From Rufibacter glacialis (GTDB lineage Bacteria > Bacteroidota > Bacteroidia > Cytophagales > Hymenobacteraceae), in assembly GCF_008271745.1 (NCBI RefSeq), contig NZ_VKKZ01000024.1, positions 248,001 through 312,000 on the forward strand: a stretch of DNA of 64,000 bases, written 5' to 3'. Shown here piece by piece: positions 33,704-43,800 of this stretch. How positions within the stretch are numbered: position 1 is the stretch's first letter; every line of letters starts with the position of its first letter. A program made the position numbers and the translations under genes. The notes under the pieces were generated by a model. The model was not told the origin of the DNA. It worked only from the letters and a program-made list of their open reading frames with translations, and made no database searches.

Positions 33704-36520
33704 ATGACAGAAGATCTCATTCAACAAGATTCAGCAATAGACGCACTAGACGCCCGCGAGAACATCATCATCAAGCGGGCCCGCGTCCATAATTTAAAGA
33801 ACCTGAGCGTGGCCCTGCCCCGCAACCAGTTCATTGTGGTCACCGGGCTGTCCGGGTCAGGCAAGTCATCATTGGCGTTTGACACGCTTTACGCCGAGGG
33901 GCAGCGCATGTACGTGGAGAGCTTGAGCTCCTACGCCCGCCAGTTCCTGGGCCGTATGGACAAGCCCGACGTGGACTACATCCGAGGCATCAGTCCGGCC
34001 ATTGCCATTGAGCAGAAGGTGAGTATCCGGAATAACCGCTCCACGGTAGGCACCAGCACCGAGATCTACGACTACCTCAAGCTGCTGTACGCCCGCATCG
34101 GCAAGACCATTTCCCCCGTTTCTGGCCAGGAAGTGAAAAAAGACACCGTTACCAGCGTGGTCGATTTCCTGATGACCTTGCCAGACGGCACCCGCGTCAT
34201 GATCCTGGCGCCGTTGCAACGTTCCCCGGAGCGCAAACTGAGCAAAGAGCTGGACTTGTTGCTGCAGAAAGGCTATTCCAGGGTGATGCTCAACAATGAG
34301 CCCTTCTTTATTGAGGAGCTCATTGGTGAGGGCAAGCCCGAGCCCAAAGGCAAGGTGTTCATTCTCATTGACCGCACTGTGATCAAGCAGGATCAGGAAG
34401 ACGAAAGCCTCCAGATGCGCCTCGCCGACTCGGTGCAGACCGCTTTCTACGAAGGCCACGACGAGTGCCACATCCACCTGGGCGAGGAAACCCGCGTGTT
34501 CTCTAACCGCTTTGAGCTGGACGGAATGGTGTTCGAGGAGCCCAACGTGAACTTCTTCTCCTTCAACAACCCGTACGGCGCCTGCCAGACCTGCGAAGGC
34601 TGGGGCAGTGTGCTGGGCATAGACCCGGATCTGGTGATTCCAGACAAAAGCCTCACCGTGTATGAAGGAGCCATCGCGCCCTGGCGCACTGAGAAGCAGA
34701 ACGAGTGGCTGCAACCCTTGCTCAAGAACGGCGTGCGTTTTGATTTCCCCATCCACCGGCCCTACAACGAACTCACCGAGGAACAGCAGGAACTGCTCTG
34801 GAAAGGAAACAAATACTTTGGCGGGCTGACTGATTTCTTCAAGCACATCTCGGCGCAGACGCACAAGATCCAATACCGCGTGCTGCTGAGCCGGTACCGT
34901 GGCCGCACCGCCTGCCCAGATTGCAAAGGGTCACGCCTGCGCAAAGACGCGGGTTACGTGAAAGTAGACGGCAAAAGCATCACTGATCTGGTGCTCATGC
35001 CCGTGACCAAAACCCTGGAGTTCTTCCAGACCCTGAACCTGAGCGCCCATGACATGGCCGTGGCCGATAGGCTGGTGACGGAGGTGACAAACCGTCTGAG
35101 CTACCTCACCCGCGTTGGCTTAGGTTATTTGACCTTGAACCGGCTTTCTAATACTTTGTCAGGGGGCGAGAGCCAACGCATCAACCTGGCTACCTCATTG
35201 GGGAGTGCGCTGGTGGGTTCCATGTATATCCTGGATGAACCCAGCATCGGGCTGCACCCCAAAGACGCCGACCAGCTCATTGGCGTGCTCCGCAGCTTGC
35301 AGGAAATGGGCAACACCGTGATTGTGGTGGAGCACGAGGAAGGCATGATGGAAGTCGCTGACCAAGTATTGGACATCGGCCCCGAGGCCGGTTCCGGCGG
35401 CGGGAACCTTATGTTCCAGGGCACCTTTCAGGAATTGCTCAAGAGTGATACCTATACCGGGCGTTACCTGAGTGGCCGCATGGAAGTGTCGGTGCCGGCG
35501 CAGCGCCGGCCGTGGCGCAACTGCGTGGAAGTACACGGCGCCCGCGAGAACAACCTCAAGAACGTGACCGCCAAATTCCCGCTCAACATCATGACCGTGG
35601 TCACGGGCGTAAGCGGCTCGGGCAAGTCTACGCTGGTGAAGAAGATTTTGGCTCCGGCGCTTATCAAGTCCTTAGGCGGCCACGCCGATGCCACGGGTAA
35701 ATTCGATAAACTCTCCGGTGATATCAACAAGGTAGCACACGTGGAGTTCGTAGACCAGAACCCCATTGGCAAGTCGTCGCGCTCTAACCCGGTGACCTAC
35801 GTGAAAGCCTATGACGCCATCAGGACGATGTACGCCGATCAGCCGCTGGCCAAAGCCCGGGGGTTCAAGCCGTCGCACTTCTCTTTCAACATTGAGGGCG
35901 GCCGTTGCGAAGTATGCCAGGGCGAGGGCCAGGTGAAGATTGAGATGCAGTTCATGGCCGATATCTACCTGACCTGCGAGGCCTGCGAAGGCCGGAAGTT
36001 CAAGCAGGACATCCTGGACATCCAGTACCACGAAAAGAACATCTCTGAAGTGCTGGACATGACCATTGACGACAGCCTGATCTTCTTCAAAGACCAGCCC
36101 AAGATCCTGGAGAAACTGAAGCCGCTGCAAGATGTAGGCTTGGGTTACATCCGGTTAGGGCAAAGTAGCAACACCTTGTCGGGCGGGGAGGCACAGCGCG
36201 TGAAACTGGCGTCTTTCCTGACCAAAGGCTCTACTCCGCACAACGGCAATATCCTGTTCATCTTTGACGAGCCCAGCACCGGTCTGCACTTCCATGACAT
36301 CAACAAGCTGCTCACGGCCTTGAATGCCCTGGTAGAGAACGGCAACACCGTGCTGATCATTGAGCACAACATGGACATCATCAAATGCGCCGACTGGATC
36401 ATTGACCTTGGCCCGGAAGGCGGCACCAACGGCGGGCACCTGCTGTTTGAAGGCACCCCTGAGGAACTGGTGAAGCAGGAAGAAAACCACACCGGCCGGT
36501 ATTTGAAACCAAAGTTATAA
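33704..36520 (+). CDS. uvrA: Excinuclease ABC subunit A
   Basis: UvrA recognises damaged DNA and loads UvrB in nucleotide excision repair. The 938 residues form two ABC modules. The first Walker A is GLSGSGKSSLAFDT near residue 49; the second is GVSGSGKSTLVKK near 635. Signature and Walker B blocks are NTLSGGESQRINLATSLGSA with LDEPSIGLHPKD, and NTLSGGEAQRVKLASFLTKG with FDEPSTGLHFHD. Zn modules are CQTCEGWG / CPDCKGSR and CEVCQGEG / CEACEGRKF. The ATG at 33704 gives a normal N-terminus (a short acidic lead before IIIKRARVHNLKNL). The gene is monocistronic. Confidence 0.97.
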   Translation: MTEDLIQQDSAIDALDARENIIIKRARVHNLKNLSVALPRNQFIVVTGLSGSGKSSLAFDTLYAEGQRMYVESLSSYARQFLGRMDKPDVDYIRGISPAIAIEQKVSIRNNRSTVGTSTEIYDYLKLLYARIGKTISPVSGQEVKKDTVTSVVDFLMTLPDGTRVMILAPLQRSPERKLSKELDLLLQKGYSRVMLNNEPFFIEELIGEGKPEPKGKVFILIDRTVIKQDQEDESLQMRLADSVQTAFYEGHDECHIHLGEETRVFSNRFELDGMVFEEPNVNFFSFNNPYGACQTCEGWGSVLGIDPDLVIPDKSLTVYEGAIAPWRTEKQNEWLQPLLKNGVRFDFPIHRPYNELTEEQQELLWKGNKYFGGLTDFFKHISAQTHKIQYRVLLSRYRGRTACPDCKGSRLRKDAGYVKVDGKSITDLVLMPVTKTLEFFQTLNLSAHDMAVADRLVTEVTNRLSYLTRVGLGYLTLNRLSNTLSGGESQRINLATSLGSALVGSMYILDEPSIGLHPKDADQLIGVLRSLQEMGNTVIVVEHEEGMMEVADQVLDIGPEAGSGGGNLMFQGTFQELLKSDTYTGRYLSGRMEVSVPAQRRPWRNCVEVHGARENNLKNVTAKFPLNIMTVVTGVSGSGKSTLVKKILAPALIKSLGGHADATGKFDKLSGDINKVAHVEFVDQNPIGKSSRSNPVTYVKAYDAIRTMYADQPLAKARGFKPSHFSFNIEGGRCEVCQGEGQVKIEMQFMADIYLTCEACEGRKFKQDILDIQYHEKNISEVLDMTIDDSLIFFKDQPKILEKLKPLQDVGLGYIRLGQSSNTLSGGEAQRVKLASFLTKGSTPHNGNILFIFDEPSTGLHFHDINKLLTALNALVENGNTVLIIEHNMDIIKCADWIIDLGPEGGTNGGHLLFEGTPEELVKQEENHTGRYLKPKL

Positions 36521-36577
36521 ATCTGTTTAGCGGTCTTTTTTGAGAAATAGGGGGTAAAAACGGCTGAATTTTATTTA

Positions 36578-36608
36578 GACCTGTGAGGTTTCCAAAACCT
36601 CACAGGTC
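36578..36608. repeat. Family B palindrome
   Basis: GACCTGTGAGGTTT pairs with AAACCTCACAGGTC around a short CCA loop. It lies about 60 bp after the uvrA stop and might also serve as its terminator. Confidence 0.85.
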
Positions 36609-36659
36609 TTTTCGTTTGAATGAATCTGAAAGGCTGCGGAATATTTGTAAAACATAAAC

Positions 36660-36832
36660 CGTAGCGTCGTTACACTGTAACGACGTGGTTCTACGCAGCA
36701 AAAACGCCTCAATCTTCGCCAAGATCGTTCTTCGCGCCCGGGAACCACTAGGTTATCTGGCAGGACGGCTTTATTAGGGAGAGGCGCGGCTTGTTTCATG
36801 GAGACCCGTCGTTACAGTGTAACGACGCTACG
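36660..36832. repeat. 173-bp element with 26-bp perfect, hairpin-shaped terminal inverted repeats
   Basis: Both ends carry CGTAGC followed by GTCGTTACA-C-TGTAACGAC-G (left arm 36660-36685, right arm 36807-36832 inverted, all 26 bases identical). Each arm is itself a 9-bp palindrome. Inside, GTGGTTC (36685-36691) and GGGAACCAC (36740-36748) form a second inverted pair; CCGGGAACCAC also occurs in the elements at 26.3 and 63.0 kb. No gene inside. Confidence 0.85.
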
Positions 36833-36989
36833 ATTTCTGTTTTTACAGCTTCAAAGCTTTCCTTCTCTCTACCTCTCATTCCCCAGCGCATTTTCCACCG
36901 GCGTAACAAATCCATCTCATTCTGGTTGACTATATTGCCATGGTGGCGTATAGCTGCCTGTGCCATTTGCTTCACCAACTTAGCCCAGA

Positions 36990-37655
36990 ATGAAGGAACT
37001 CACCGCTCCTCTTCCTATCCGTAAGCTTTCCCTTTCCATTGGCATCATCTGCCTGTTCCACTTTTGTGGGCTCATCGGGTTCTACACCCCGTACCGCGAA
37101 TGGTTCCTGGGCAACACGCCGTTGAACCTGATCCTGGCCACGGGCCTGTTGTTTTGGAACCACCAGGGCCTCACCGCTAAAATGGTGCTAGGCACGGTGG
37201 CCGTGTTTCTGGTGGGCTTGACCGCGGAAATCATTGGCGTGGCCACGGGAAAGGTGTTTGGGGCCTACCATTACGGTGATGCGTTCGGGTTCAAGTTCCG
37301 GGAGGTGCCATTGGTGATTGGTATGAACTGGGCGGCTTTGTGCTTTGCGGCGGCGGCGGTAGTCAACCAATGGCAGAAACCTTATCTGGTGAAGGCGGCG
37401 GTGGCGGCGGCTATTCCGGTGAGCATCGATTTCCTGATTGAGAAGGTCTGTGAGACCTTTGACTTCTGGTACTGGCACGGAGGCAGTCCGCCTTTGCAGA
37501 ATTACCTGAGTTGGTACCTGTTCAGTTTCCTGTTTGCATTGGTGCTCATTCCGTTGCTCAGGAACTCCCGCAACCGGTTTGCGCCCTATTTTCTGCTGGT
37601 GCAGTTCGTGTTTTTCCTGCTGCTCAACTTAGCTGAACTGGTGTATGGCCGCTAG
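36990..37655 (+). CDS. cruF: CruF-like carotenoid 1'-hydroxylase (carotenoid biosynthesis membrane protein)
   Basis: A 221-residue integral membrane protein with about seven helices, of the DUF422/CruF family: FHFCGLIGFYTPYREWFLGN near residue 25, GLTAEIIGVATGKVFGAYHY near 75, FREVPLVIGMNWAALCFAAA near 103, and DFLIEKVCETFDFWYWHGGS near 148. CruF hydrates the psi end of a monocyclic carotene at C-1'. It overlaps or abuts crtY, so the pair should hydroxylate one end and cyclise the other, consistent with saproxanthin- or flexixanthin-like pigments (inference; other pathway genes are not in the window). Confidence 0.9.
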   Translation: MKELTAPLPIRKLSLSIGIICLFHFCGLIGFYTPYREWFLGNTPLNLILATGLLFWNHQGLTAKMVLGTVAVFLVGLTAEIIGVATGKVFGAYHYGDAFGFKFREVPLVIGMNWAALCFAAAAVVNQWQKPYLVKAAVAAAIPVSIDFLIEKVCETFDFWYWHGGSPPLQNYLSWYLFSFLFALVLIPLLRNSRNRFAPYFLLVQFVFFLLLNLAELVYGR

Positions 37656-37659
37656 CCCT

Positions 37660-38793
37660 ATGACGTATGACTACATCATTGCCGGGGCCGGGGCCGCCGG
37701 CCTTAGTCTGGTATGCCATCTGTTGGGCCACCAGAACCTCCAAAGTAAGCGCATCCTGCTCCTGGACCGGGACCTGAAACAAACCAACGACCGCACCTGG
37801 TGCTTCTGGGAAACCGGCCAAAGCCCATTTGAAAGCTGCCTTAAAAGCCAGTGGGCCAAATTGCACTTCCATTCCCCCGCGTTCTCCGCGTTGCTGGACA
37901 TCAGCCCGTACCGGTACAAAATGTTGGACAGCCTCTCGTTTTACCAGCACTGTTTTGAGTTGATCAAGCGGTTCCCAAACGTGGAGTTCCGACAAGATGA
38001 GCTTCTGGCCTTGGAGCCTTCTGGATTGGTGCGGGGGAAACAGGCGGTGTACCAGGCAGCGTACGTGTTCAACAGCGTGCTCTTCCAGATCCCTAAACTG
38101 CCGCAGAAGCATTACCTGGTGCAGCATTTCAAGGGTGTTTTCATTAAGACAGCCGCTCCCGCCTTCAATCCTGAGGAACCTACACTCATGGACTTCCGGG
38201 TGGCCCAGCACCAGGATTGCCGCTTTATGTACGTCTTGCCCATCAATGCCTACGAGGCGCTGGTCGAATACACCGGTTTCTCTGAGGCAGCGCTGGCGCC
38301 GGAAGCATATGACCAGGAACTGCAAGCGTACCTTCGGGATTTCCTCGGCATTACCCAGTATGAGATCACCCATGAAGAATTCGGGATCATTCCCATGACC
38401 GATGCCCCTTTTTCCAAAGGGAGCGGACGGGTGGTAAACATTGGAACGGCGGGCGGCGCCACCAAGGCCTCTACGGGGTATACCTTCAGCTTTATCCAGC
38501 GGCAGTGCGCGGCCATTGCCAAAAACCAGGCGCAGGGCAAGAAGCCGTTGGCGGGTTCCAAGGCGGCTTTACACAAGTTCGCGTTCTATGACAGCGTGTT
38601 TTTGCGGGTGCTTTTAGAAAAGAAGCAGGAACCCTGGCGCGTATTCCATGATATGTTCAGCAAACTGCCCGCCAGCCTCATCCTGAAGTTCCTCAACGAG
38701 GAAACCCACCTCTTGGAAGACCTCCGGATCATGAATGCCGTGGAGAAAAATATTTTCCTGCCCGCTGTCTTCCGGCAGGCCTTGGCCCGTTAG
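37660..38793 (+). CDS. crtY: Lycopene beta-cyclase (CrtY-type)
   Basis: A flavoprotein that closes the beta-ionone ring of lycopene. The 377 residues start with the dinucleotide fold YDYIIAGAGAAGLSLVCHLL, then DRTWCFWE near residue 50, and later FGIIPMTDAP and VNIGTAGGATKASTGYTFSF, blocks of CrtY-type cyclases. The ATG at 37660 (4 bp after the cruF stop) is preferred; an ATG at 37645 overlapping cruF by 11 bp would add five residues. One cyclase next to cruF suggests monocyclic end products. No phytoene synthase or desaturase gene is adjacent. Confidence 0.92.
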   Translation: MTYDYIIAGAGAAGLSLVCHLLGHQNLQSKRILLLDRDLKQTNDRTWCFWETGQSPFESCLKSQWAKLHFHSPAFSALLDISPYRYKMLDSLSFYQHCFELIKRFPNVEFRQDELLALEPSGLVRGKQAVYQAAYVFNSVLFQIPKLPQKHYLVQHFKGVFIKTAAPAFNPEEPTLMDFRVAQHQDCRFMYVLPINAYEALVEYTGFSEAALAPEAYDQELQAYLRDFLGITQYEITHEEFGIIPMTDAPFSKGSGRVVNIGTAGGATKASTGYTFSFIQRQCAAIAKNQAQGKKPLAGSKAALHKFAFYDSVFLRVLLEKKQEPWRVFHDMFSKLPASLILKFLNEETHLLEDLRIMNAVEKNIFLPAVFRQALAR

Positions 38794-38879
38794 ACCCTGC
38801 TCCAGTCTTAGGCACCTCGGCACGGTAACCCAAAATTGCTAACTTAGCGGCTCAGGAATGGGGTTGACGTAGACAGATG

Positions 38880-38921
38880 TTTTCGTTTTTGCCCCGATTC
38901 CTTAAAAAAGAACCTAAAACC
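38880..38921. repeat. Weak family A palindrome
   Basis: GTTTTCGTTTTTGCCCCG and AAAGAACCTAAAACCG keep only part of the pairing. Listed as a diverged copy upstream of tpiA. Confidence 0.4.
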
Positions 38922-38968
38922 GTGGGAGCTTGCCAAGCCGCCGCTTCCATTCATTCAACTATTTGGCT

Positions 38969-39733
38969 ATGAGAAAAAACATTGTTGCCGGCAACTGGAA
39001 AATGAACAAAACCTACCAAGATGCCCAGGCGCTGGTAAGCGAGATTGACAACATGGTAAAGGACGAGGTCACCCATGACAACGTGGAGGTGATTGTGACG
39101 CCGCCTTTCCCTTTCCTGAACTCGGTAGGCAAGTTGATCCAGGGAAACCCGCGCATGCACCTGGCCGCGCAAGACGTGAGCGCCCATGAAAGCGGAGCCT
39201 ATACCGGTGAGGTGTCGGCGGCCATGCTGAAGTCCGTGGGCGTGGAGTACGTGCTGGTGGGCCATTCTGAGCGCCGCCAATACCACCAAGAAGACGCGGA
39301 TCTGCTGCTGAAGAAAATGAAGGCTGCTCTGGCGCAGGGCATCAAGCCTATCTTCTGCTGCGGCGAGCCCCTGGAGGTGCGCGAGGCCGAAGACCATTTC
39401 AAGTACGTAGCCCAGCAGTTGCGGGAGACGGTGGCCCACCTGAGCAACGAGGAGTTTGACCAGATTGTGGTGGCCTATGAGCCTATCTGGGCAATTGGCA
39501 CCGGCAAAACCGCCAGCAGCGCGCAGGCGCAGGAAATGCACGCTTCCATCAGAGAAGAGCTGTCGCGGTTGTTTGATGCCGAGGCGGCCTACAACAAAAC
39601 CATTCTGTACGGCGGCAGCGCTAACCCCGCTAACGCCAGGGAGTTATTCTCGCAACCAGACGTAGACGGTGGCCTCATTGGCGGAGCATCCCTTAAATCA
39701 CGTGATTTCACCGATATCATCAAATCTTTCTAG
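38969..39733 (+). CDS. tpiA: Triosephosphate isomerase
   Basis: TPI interconverts glyceraldehyde-3-phosphate and dihydroxyacetone phosphate in glycolysis. The 254 residues start MRKNIVAGNWKMNKTY with the active-site Asn and Lys, then VLVGHSERRQYHQED (His) and VVAYEPIWAIGTGKTASS (catalytic Glu), with the phosphate-binding end ILYGGSANPANARELF and GGLIGGASLKSRDF. An in-frame start at 38930 would add 13 unrelated residues and is rejected. A well-paired family A palindrome follows at 39792. Confidence 0.97.
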   Translation: MRKNIVAGNWKMNKTYQDAQALVSEIDNMVKDEVTHDNVEVIVTPPFPFLNSVGKLIQGNPRMHLAAQDVSAHESGAYTGEVSAAMLKSVGVEYVLVGHSERRQYHQEDADLLLKKMKAALAQGIKPIFCCGEPLEVREAEDHFKYVAQQLRETVAHLSNEEFDQIVVAYEPIWAIGTGKTASSAQAQEMHASIREELSRLFDAEAAYNKTILYGGSANPANARELFSQPDVDGGLIGGASLKSRDFTDIIKSF

Positions 39734-39791
39734 TTTCCGGCGGAGGCGCTTGGGAACAAGCGCTTCGGGAATTATATAGATTTTACCATAT

Positions 39792-39828
39792 GTTTTGGGC
39801 CTGTTTTATAGAAAACAGGCCCAAATTG
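39792..39828. repeat. Family A dispersed palindrome (nearly perfect copy)
   Basis: TTTGGGCCTGTTTTATA pairs with GAAAACAGGCCCAAA: 14 bp of stem around a 3-nt loop. It is among the best-preserved copies. A second, weaker copy lies at 39891-39925. Confidence 0.8.
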
Positions 39829-39999
39829 TTTTTAGGGCCGTGTCCAGTCGCCTGAAAGGCGGATGGAGGAGTCAAAAGATTTCTCCCGTATTTGGGCCCT
39901 TTTTCTAGAAATAAGTCTAAAACGCAAGATATTACTCTTATTTTCGTTGAAATATTTACCGCGCCTCTGTCTAATAGCAGAGTTTTTATAACCACGAGT

Positions 40000-40839
40000 A
40001 TGAGTTTTATTGAAGTTACGGTTACCGCAGTTCCAGAATACGCTGAAATCCTGATCGCTGAATTGGGTGAACTAGGCTTTGACACCTTCCAGGAAACAGA
40101 AGAAGGGTTTCAGGCCTATATTGAAGAAGATAGATTTTCTGAAGAAGCCGTGCAGGAAGTGCTGGCGCGCTACAGCTTTGCCGGCGAGTTCCCGTACCAG
40201 ACCAAAAGCATTGCCAAGCAGAACTGGAACGAGGAGTGGGAGAAGAACTTTGAGCCGCTGTTGATCGCCGGAAAAGTATCGGTTCGCGCTGATTTCCACC
40301 CCAAGCCCGAAGGCGTTTCCTATGACATTGTGATTACCCCCAAGATGTCGTTCGGGACGGGGCACCACGAGACCACCACCCTCATGATAGAGAACCAGCT
40401 CACCCTAGACCACAGCGGCAAACGCGTGCTGGACATGGGCTGCGGCACCGGTATCCTGGCCATCATGGCTGAACAATTGGGTGCCCGCCAGGTGCTGGGC
40501 GTAGACATTGAAGACTGGACTGTAGAGAACGCCCGCGAAAACGCCGAGCGTAACAACTGCACCACCCTGGAAGTACGCCTGGGAGACGCTGCCGTGCTGC
40601 ACGGAGAGGCTCCTTTTGACCTTATTCTGGCCAACATCAACCGCAACGTGTTGCTGGAAGACATGCCCGTGTACAGCCAGTTCCTGCTGCCCGGCCAGCC
40701 GTTGGTGCTGAGCGGTTTCTATACCCAAGACCTTCCGCTGTTGCAGGAAAGAGCCACTGAACTTGGCCTAGAATTTGAGGCCTCCAGAGACAAGAACAAC
40801 TGGGTTTCTGCCATTTTCAGGAAAACAGAGACCAAATAG
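40000..40839 (+). CDS. prmA: Ribosomal protein L11 methyltransferase PrmA
   Basis: PrmA trimethylates Lys and N-terminal residues of ribosomal protein L11. The 279 residues from the ATG at 40000 begin with the substrate-recognition domain (MSFIEVTVTAVPEYAEILIA to FAGEFPYQTKSIAKQNWNEE), and continue with the methyltransferase domain: GTGHHETTTLMIENQL, SAM motif VLDMGCGTGILAIMAEQLGA and the catalytic-loop block LILANINRNVLLED. A longer frame to 39892 covers a family A copy and is rejected. The gene for a 1703-residue secreted protein starts 14 bp downstream, so the two are co-transcribed. Confidence 0.95.
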   Translation: MSFIEVTVTAVPEYAEILIAELGELGFDTFQETEEGFQAYIEEDRFSEEAVQEVLARYSFAGEFPYQTKSIAKQNWNEEWEKNFEPLLIAGKVSVRADFHPKPEGVSYDIVITPKMSFGTGHHETTTLMIENQLTLDHSGKRVLDMGCGTGILAIMAEQLGARQVLGVDIEDWTVENARENAERNNCTTLEVRLGDAAVLHGEAPFDLILANINRNVLLEDMPVYSQFLLPGQPLVLSGFYTQDLPLLQERATELGLEFEASRDKNNWVSAIFRKTETK

Positions 40840-40853
40840 CCCGCCTATCTCTT

Positions 40854-43800
40854 ATGAAGCATTTCTATCTCTTTCTGATTTTTCTTTTGTGCGCAGTTTC
40901 CGGACAGGCCCAGAACTACAAGCTGGCTGCTGATGACCCGGAGCAGTTTGTGCTGGACCTGCGGGCCATGATGGCCGGTACCAAGAACCAGACGGCCGTG
41001 CAGACCGGTTCCGGGTTTGAGAACGCCTGGAGCAGTGGCAAGCTCAGCAATTCCCAGAAGGCCAAAGTTATGGACTTGGGGCAACAAATGCTGAAGAAGA
41101 AACTCAAGGCCCGTCCGCATTTTGAGCATTTTCTGGGTGCGCTGGGTTCCAGCGTGAACCTGCACCAGTACACCGGCGCCAACCTGGACCAACTCCTGAA
41201 GGTGATGGAGCAAACGTTGCAGAAGCAGGATTTGAAAGTATATGAGCGCTTCTTGACGAACACCCACCAGTTCCTGGCTACCAAAACCTTGTTCAAAGGG
41301 CCCAGTAACGGTGTGCAGGCGGTGAATGGCGTCTTCTCTTTTGACTACCGCGAGGGCACCCCAGAACCCGCCGCTGAGGCAGGCTGGGGCACCGACCCGG
41401 CCCCAGCGCCGGCCACGGCTTCGCCCAAAACGGTGGCTGCTCCGGCGGCCAAAGCAACTGCTCCAGCTCCCAAGCCTGCGCCCAAGAAAGTAGTGAAGCA
41501 GGAAGAGGAAGATCCCTGGGCCGCTTGGGAAACCCCTAAGAAGGTAACCAAGCCTAAACCGGCCGCTGCCAAGACCACCAAGTCTGCGGCGGGTGCTAAA
41601 ACAGCCGCCAAAAAAGAAACCCCTGCCCCGGCCAAGGCCGAACCCGCCTCGGTGGTAGAGAAAGAGTATTTTGCGGCTCCTTTGCCCGTACTGGCAGGGC
41701 CGGTAGTGGTGCTGGAGAAAACCGACCTGTTGCTTACTTCGGCTTTTGACTCGGTGACCATCAAAGAAGCCAACGGCGCGGTTTCCTTGGCCAACGGCAT
41801 GTACGTAGGAAAAGGCGGCAAGCTGGTCTGGAACCAATTGGGCGGTGATGCCACGGCAGAGTTCAAGGGTCTGGCCTTTGAGGTGGCCAAACCCACCTTC
41901 AAAGCCGAAGACGTAACGTTGACCTACCCGGCGGTGCTGGAAAATAGCATCCGCGGAAACCTGGAGTACCGCCTTACCAGGCCCAAAGCCAACGGCGACA
42001 ACGGTTATCCCCGGTTTATCTCCCACACCAACAACGCCAAGATTAAAAGCTTCGGTTCTGATATCAAATACTTGGGCGGGCTCTCCCTATCTGGGGCTAC
42101 GCTGATGAGCGCCGCCCTGGACGGCAGCCCTTCCACCATCTGGGTCTCAGACAAAGGCGACGCCAAATTCAGGGCTTCTTCCAGAAACTACACCATAAAC
42201 GACAGCTTAATCACCGCCCCAGAGGCCGGGGTGGCCCTTTTCCAGGGGAAAGATTCCATCACCCACCCGGGCGTCAAGTTCAAGTACAACAAGCAAGGCA
42301 AACGGCTGGTGCTCATCAACCAGGAAGGCCATTACAAGCTCACGCCGTACTACCACTCGTACCACCAGGTAGAGCTCACCACCGATATGGCGGCCTGGAA
42401 CATCACCGAGCCTAAGATAGACTTCTCTATCCTCACGGCTAAAAACGAGGTGCCGGTGCAGGTGAACTCCAAAGAGTACTTCACGCTCACCCGGTTCCAG
42501 CAGATCAAGACCATCTCCAACTTCCACCCCTTGTATGCCACCGTGGGGTATGCCCTCAAGCGCGGTTCCAAGAACTTTACCTTAGACGAGATGGCAGAGG
42601 ACACCAAGATCAAGAAAGAAGTCCTCCACAATGCCCTTACCACCCTTTCGCAAAGCAACTACCTGGACTATGATTCCAAGAGCGGGAATGTGCACCTGCG
42701 CGACAAAGCCTACCATTACGTAGACGCTTCCCGTGACAAGAAAGACTACGATTACATCAACCTGAATGCCTTGTCGCCGGCGGGCCGCAACGCCACCCTT
42801 GACCTGGCCACCGGAGACCTGGTGCTGCACGGGGTAAAAGCCTTCGCGTTCCACACAGACTCTACCGTGATCGCGGAACCAGACAGCCAGACGGTACGCA
42901 TCCAGAAAAACCGCAACATCCTGTTCAACGGCAAGGTGAAGTCCACTGATTTCTCGTTCCGGGGCAAAGAGTTCCTGTTTGACTATGACGGCTTCTTCAT
43001 TGACCTGGCTAAGATTGACTCCACGGTGTTAACCACCAGAACCAAGGGCAAAGACGGCAAAGAGAAGGAAACGCCTTTCACGCTGGTGAACCGGGGCGGC
43101 AAGGGCCAGGCCAAGCTGTACCTCAACCGGCCAGACAACAAATCGGGCCGCAAGAAGTCTTTGGGCTACCCGGCCCTGGATGCCATCTCAGGGGCTACGG
43201 TGTATTTCAACAAACCCGAAATCCTGGGCGGCGTGTATGATACCACCGTGTATTTCAATATTCCGCCGTTCAAGATTGACAGCATGGCTAGCACCAAGCA
43301 CAACGTGATCGGGTTTGCGGGCACTTTCAATTCCGGGGGTATTTTTCCGCCCTTTGAGACGAAGTTGGCGGTGCAGCCAGACGGAGCCTTAGGGTTCTCT
43401 TACCCGGTGCCCAAAGCGGGTTTTGCGGTGTACGGGGGCAAAGGCCGTTTCACTGACACGCTAACCCTAGATACCAAAGGCCTGCGCGGAAGGGGAGTAC
43501 TGAGTTACCAAACGGCCACCATGCACTCGCCGGCTTTCGTGTTCTTCCTTGATTCAGCCATCACTGAGGTGGGCAAGAAAGGAAGCTTCAAAGAAGGAAC
43601 CATGGCGCAGGGTTCCTACCCCAGCGGGTCGTTCAAGTCCTTTAAGATGAACTGGCACCCTTACCAAGACACCTTGCTGGTGCACACGGTGGGGAAAGAG
43701 CTGATGAGCATCTTCAACGACCGGTTTACCTACAAAGGCTCCCTGGGTTTCACGCCGTCTTCGTTATTTGGTAACGGGGTGGTGGAAAACAAAGAGGTGG

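Larger units (their letters stand above)
36521..36989. other. Gap between uvrA and cruF filled with repeats
   Basis: About 470 bp. It holds a weak family A copy (36524-36560), a family B palindrome (36578-36608) and a 173-bp hairpin-ended element (36660-36832). The last 150 bp presumably carry the cruF promoter. No supported gene. Confidence 0.6.

Noticed and set aside
33869-34873. A long open frame (334 codons) on the strand opposite uvrA
   Set aside because: It lies wholly inside uvrA, mirrors its codon bias, and resembles no protein.
40845-42026. A Gly/Arg-rich 393-codon frame opposite the giant gene
   Set aside because: It is the complement of the Pro/Ala/Lys-rich coding part; composition explains it.
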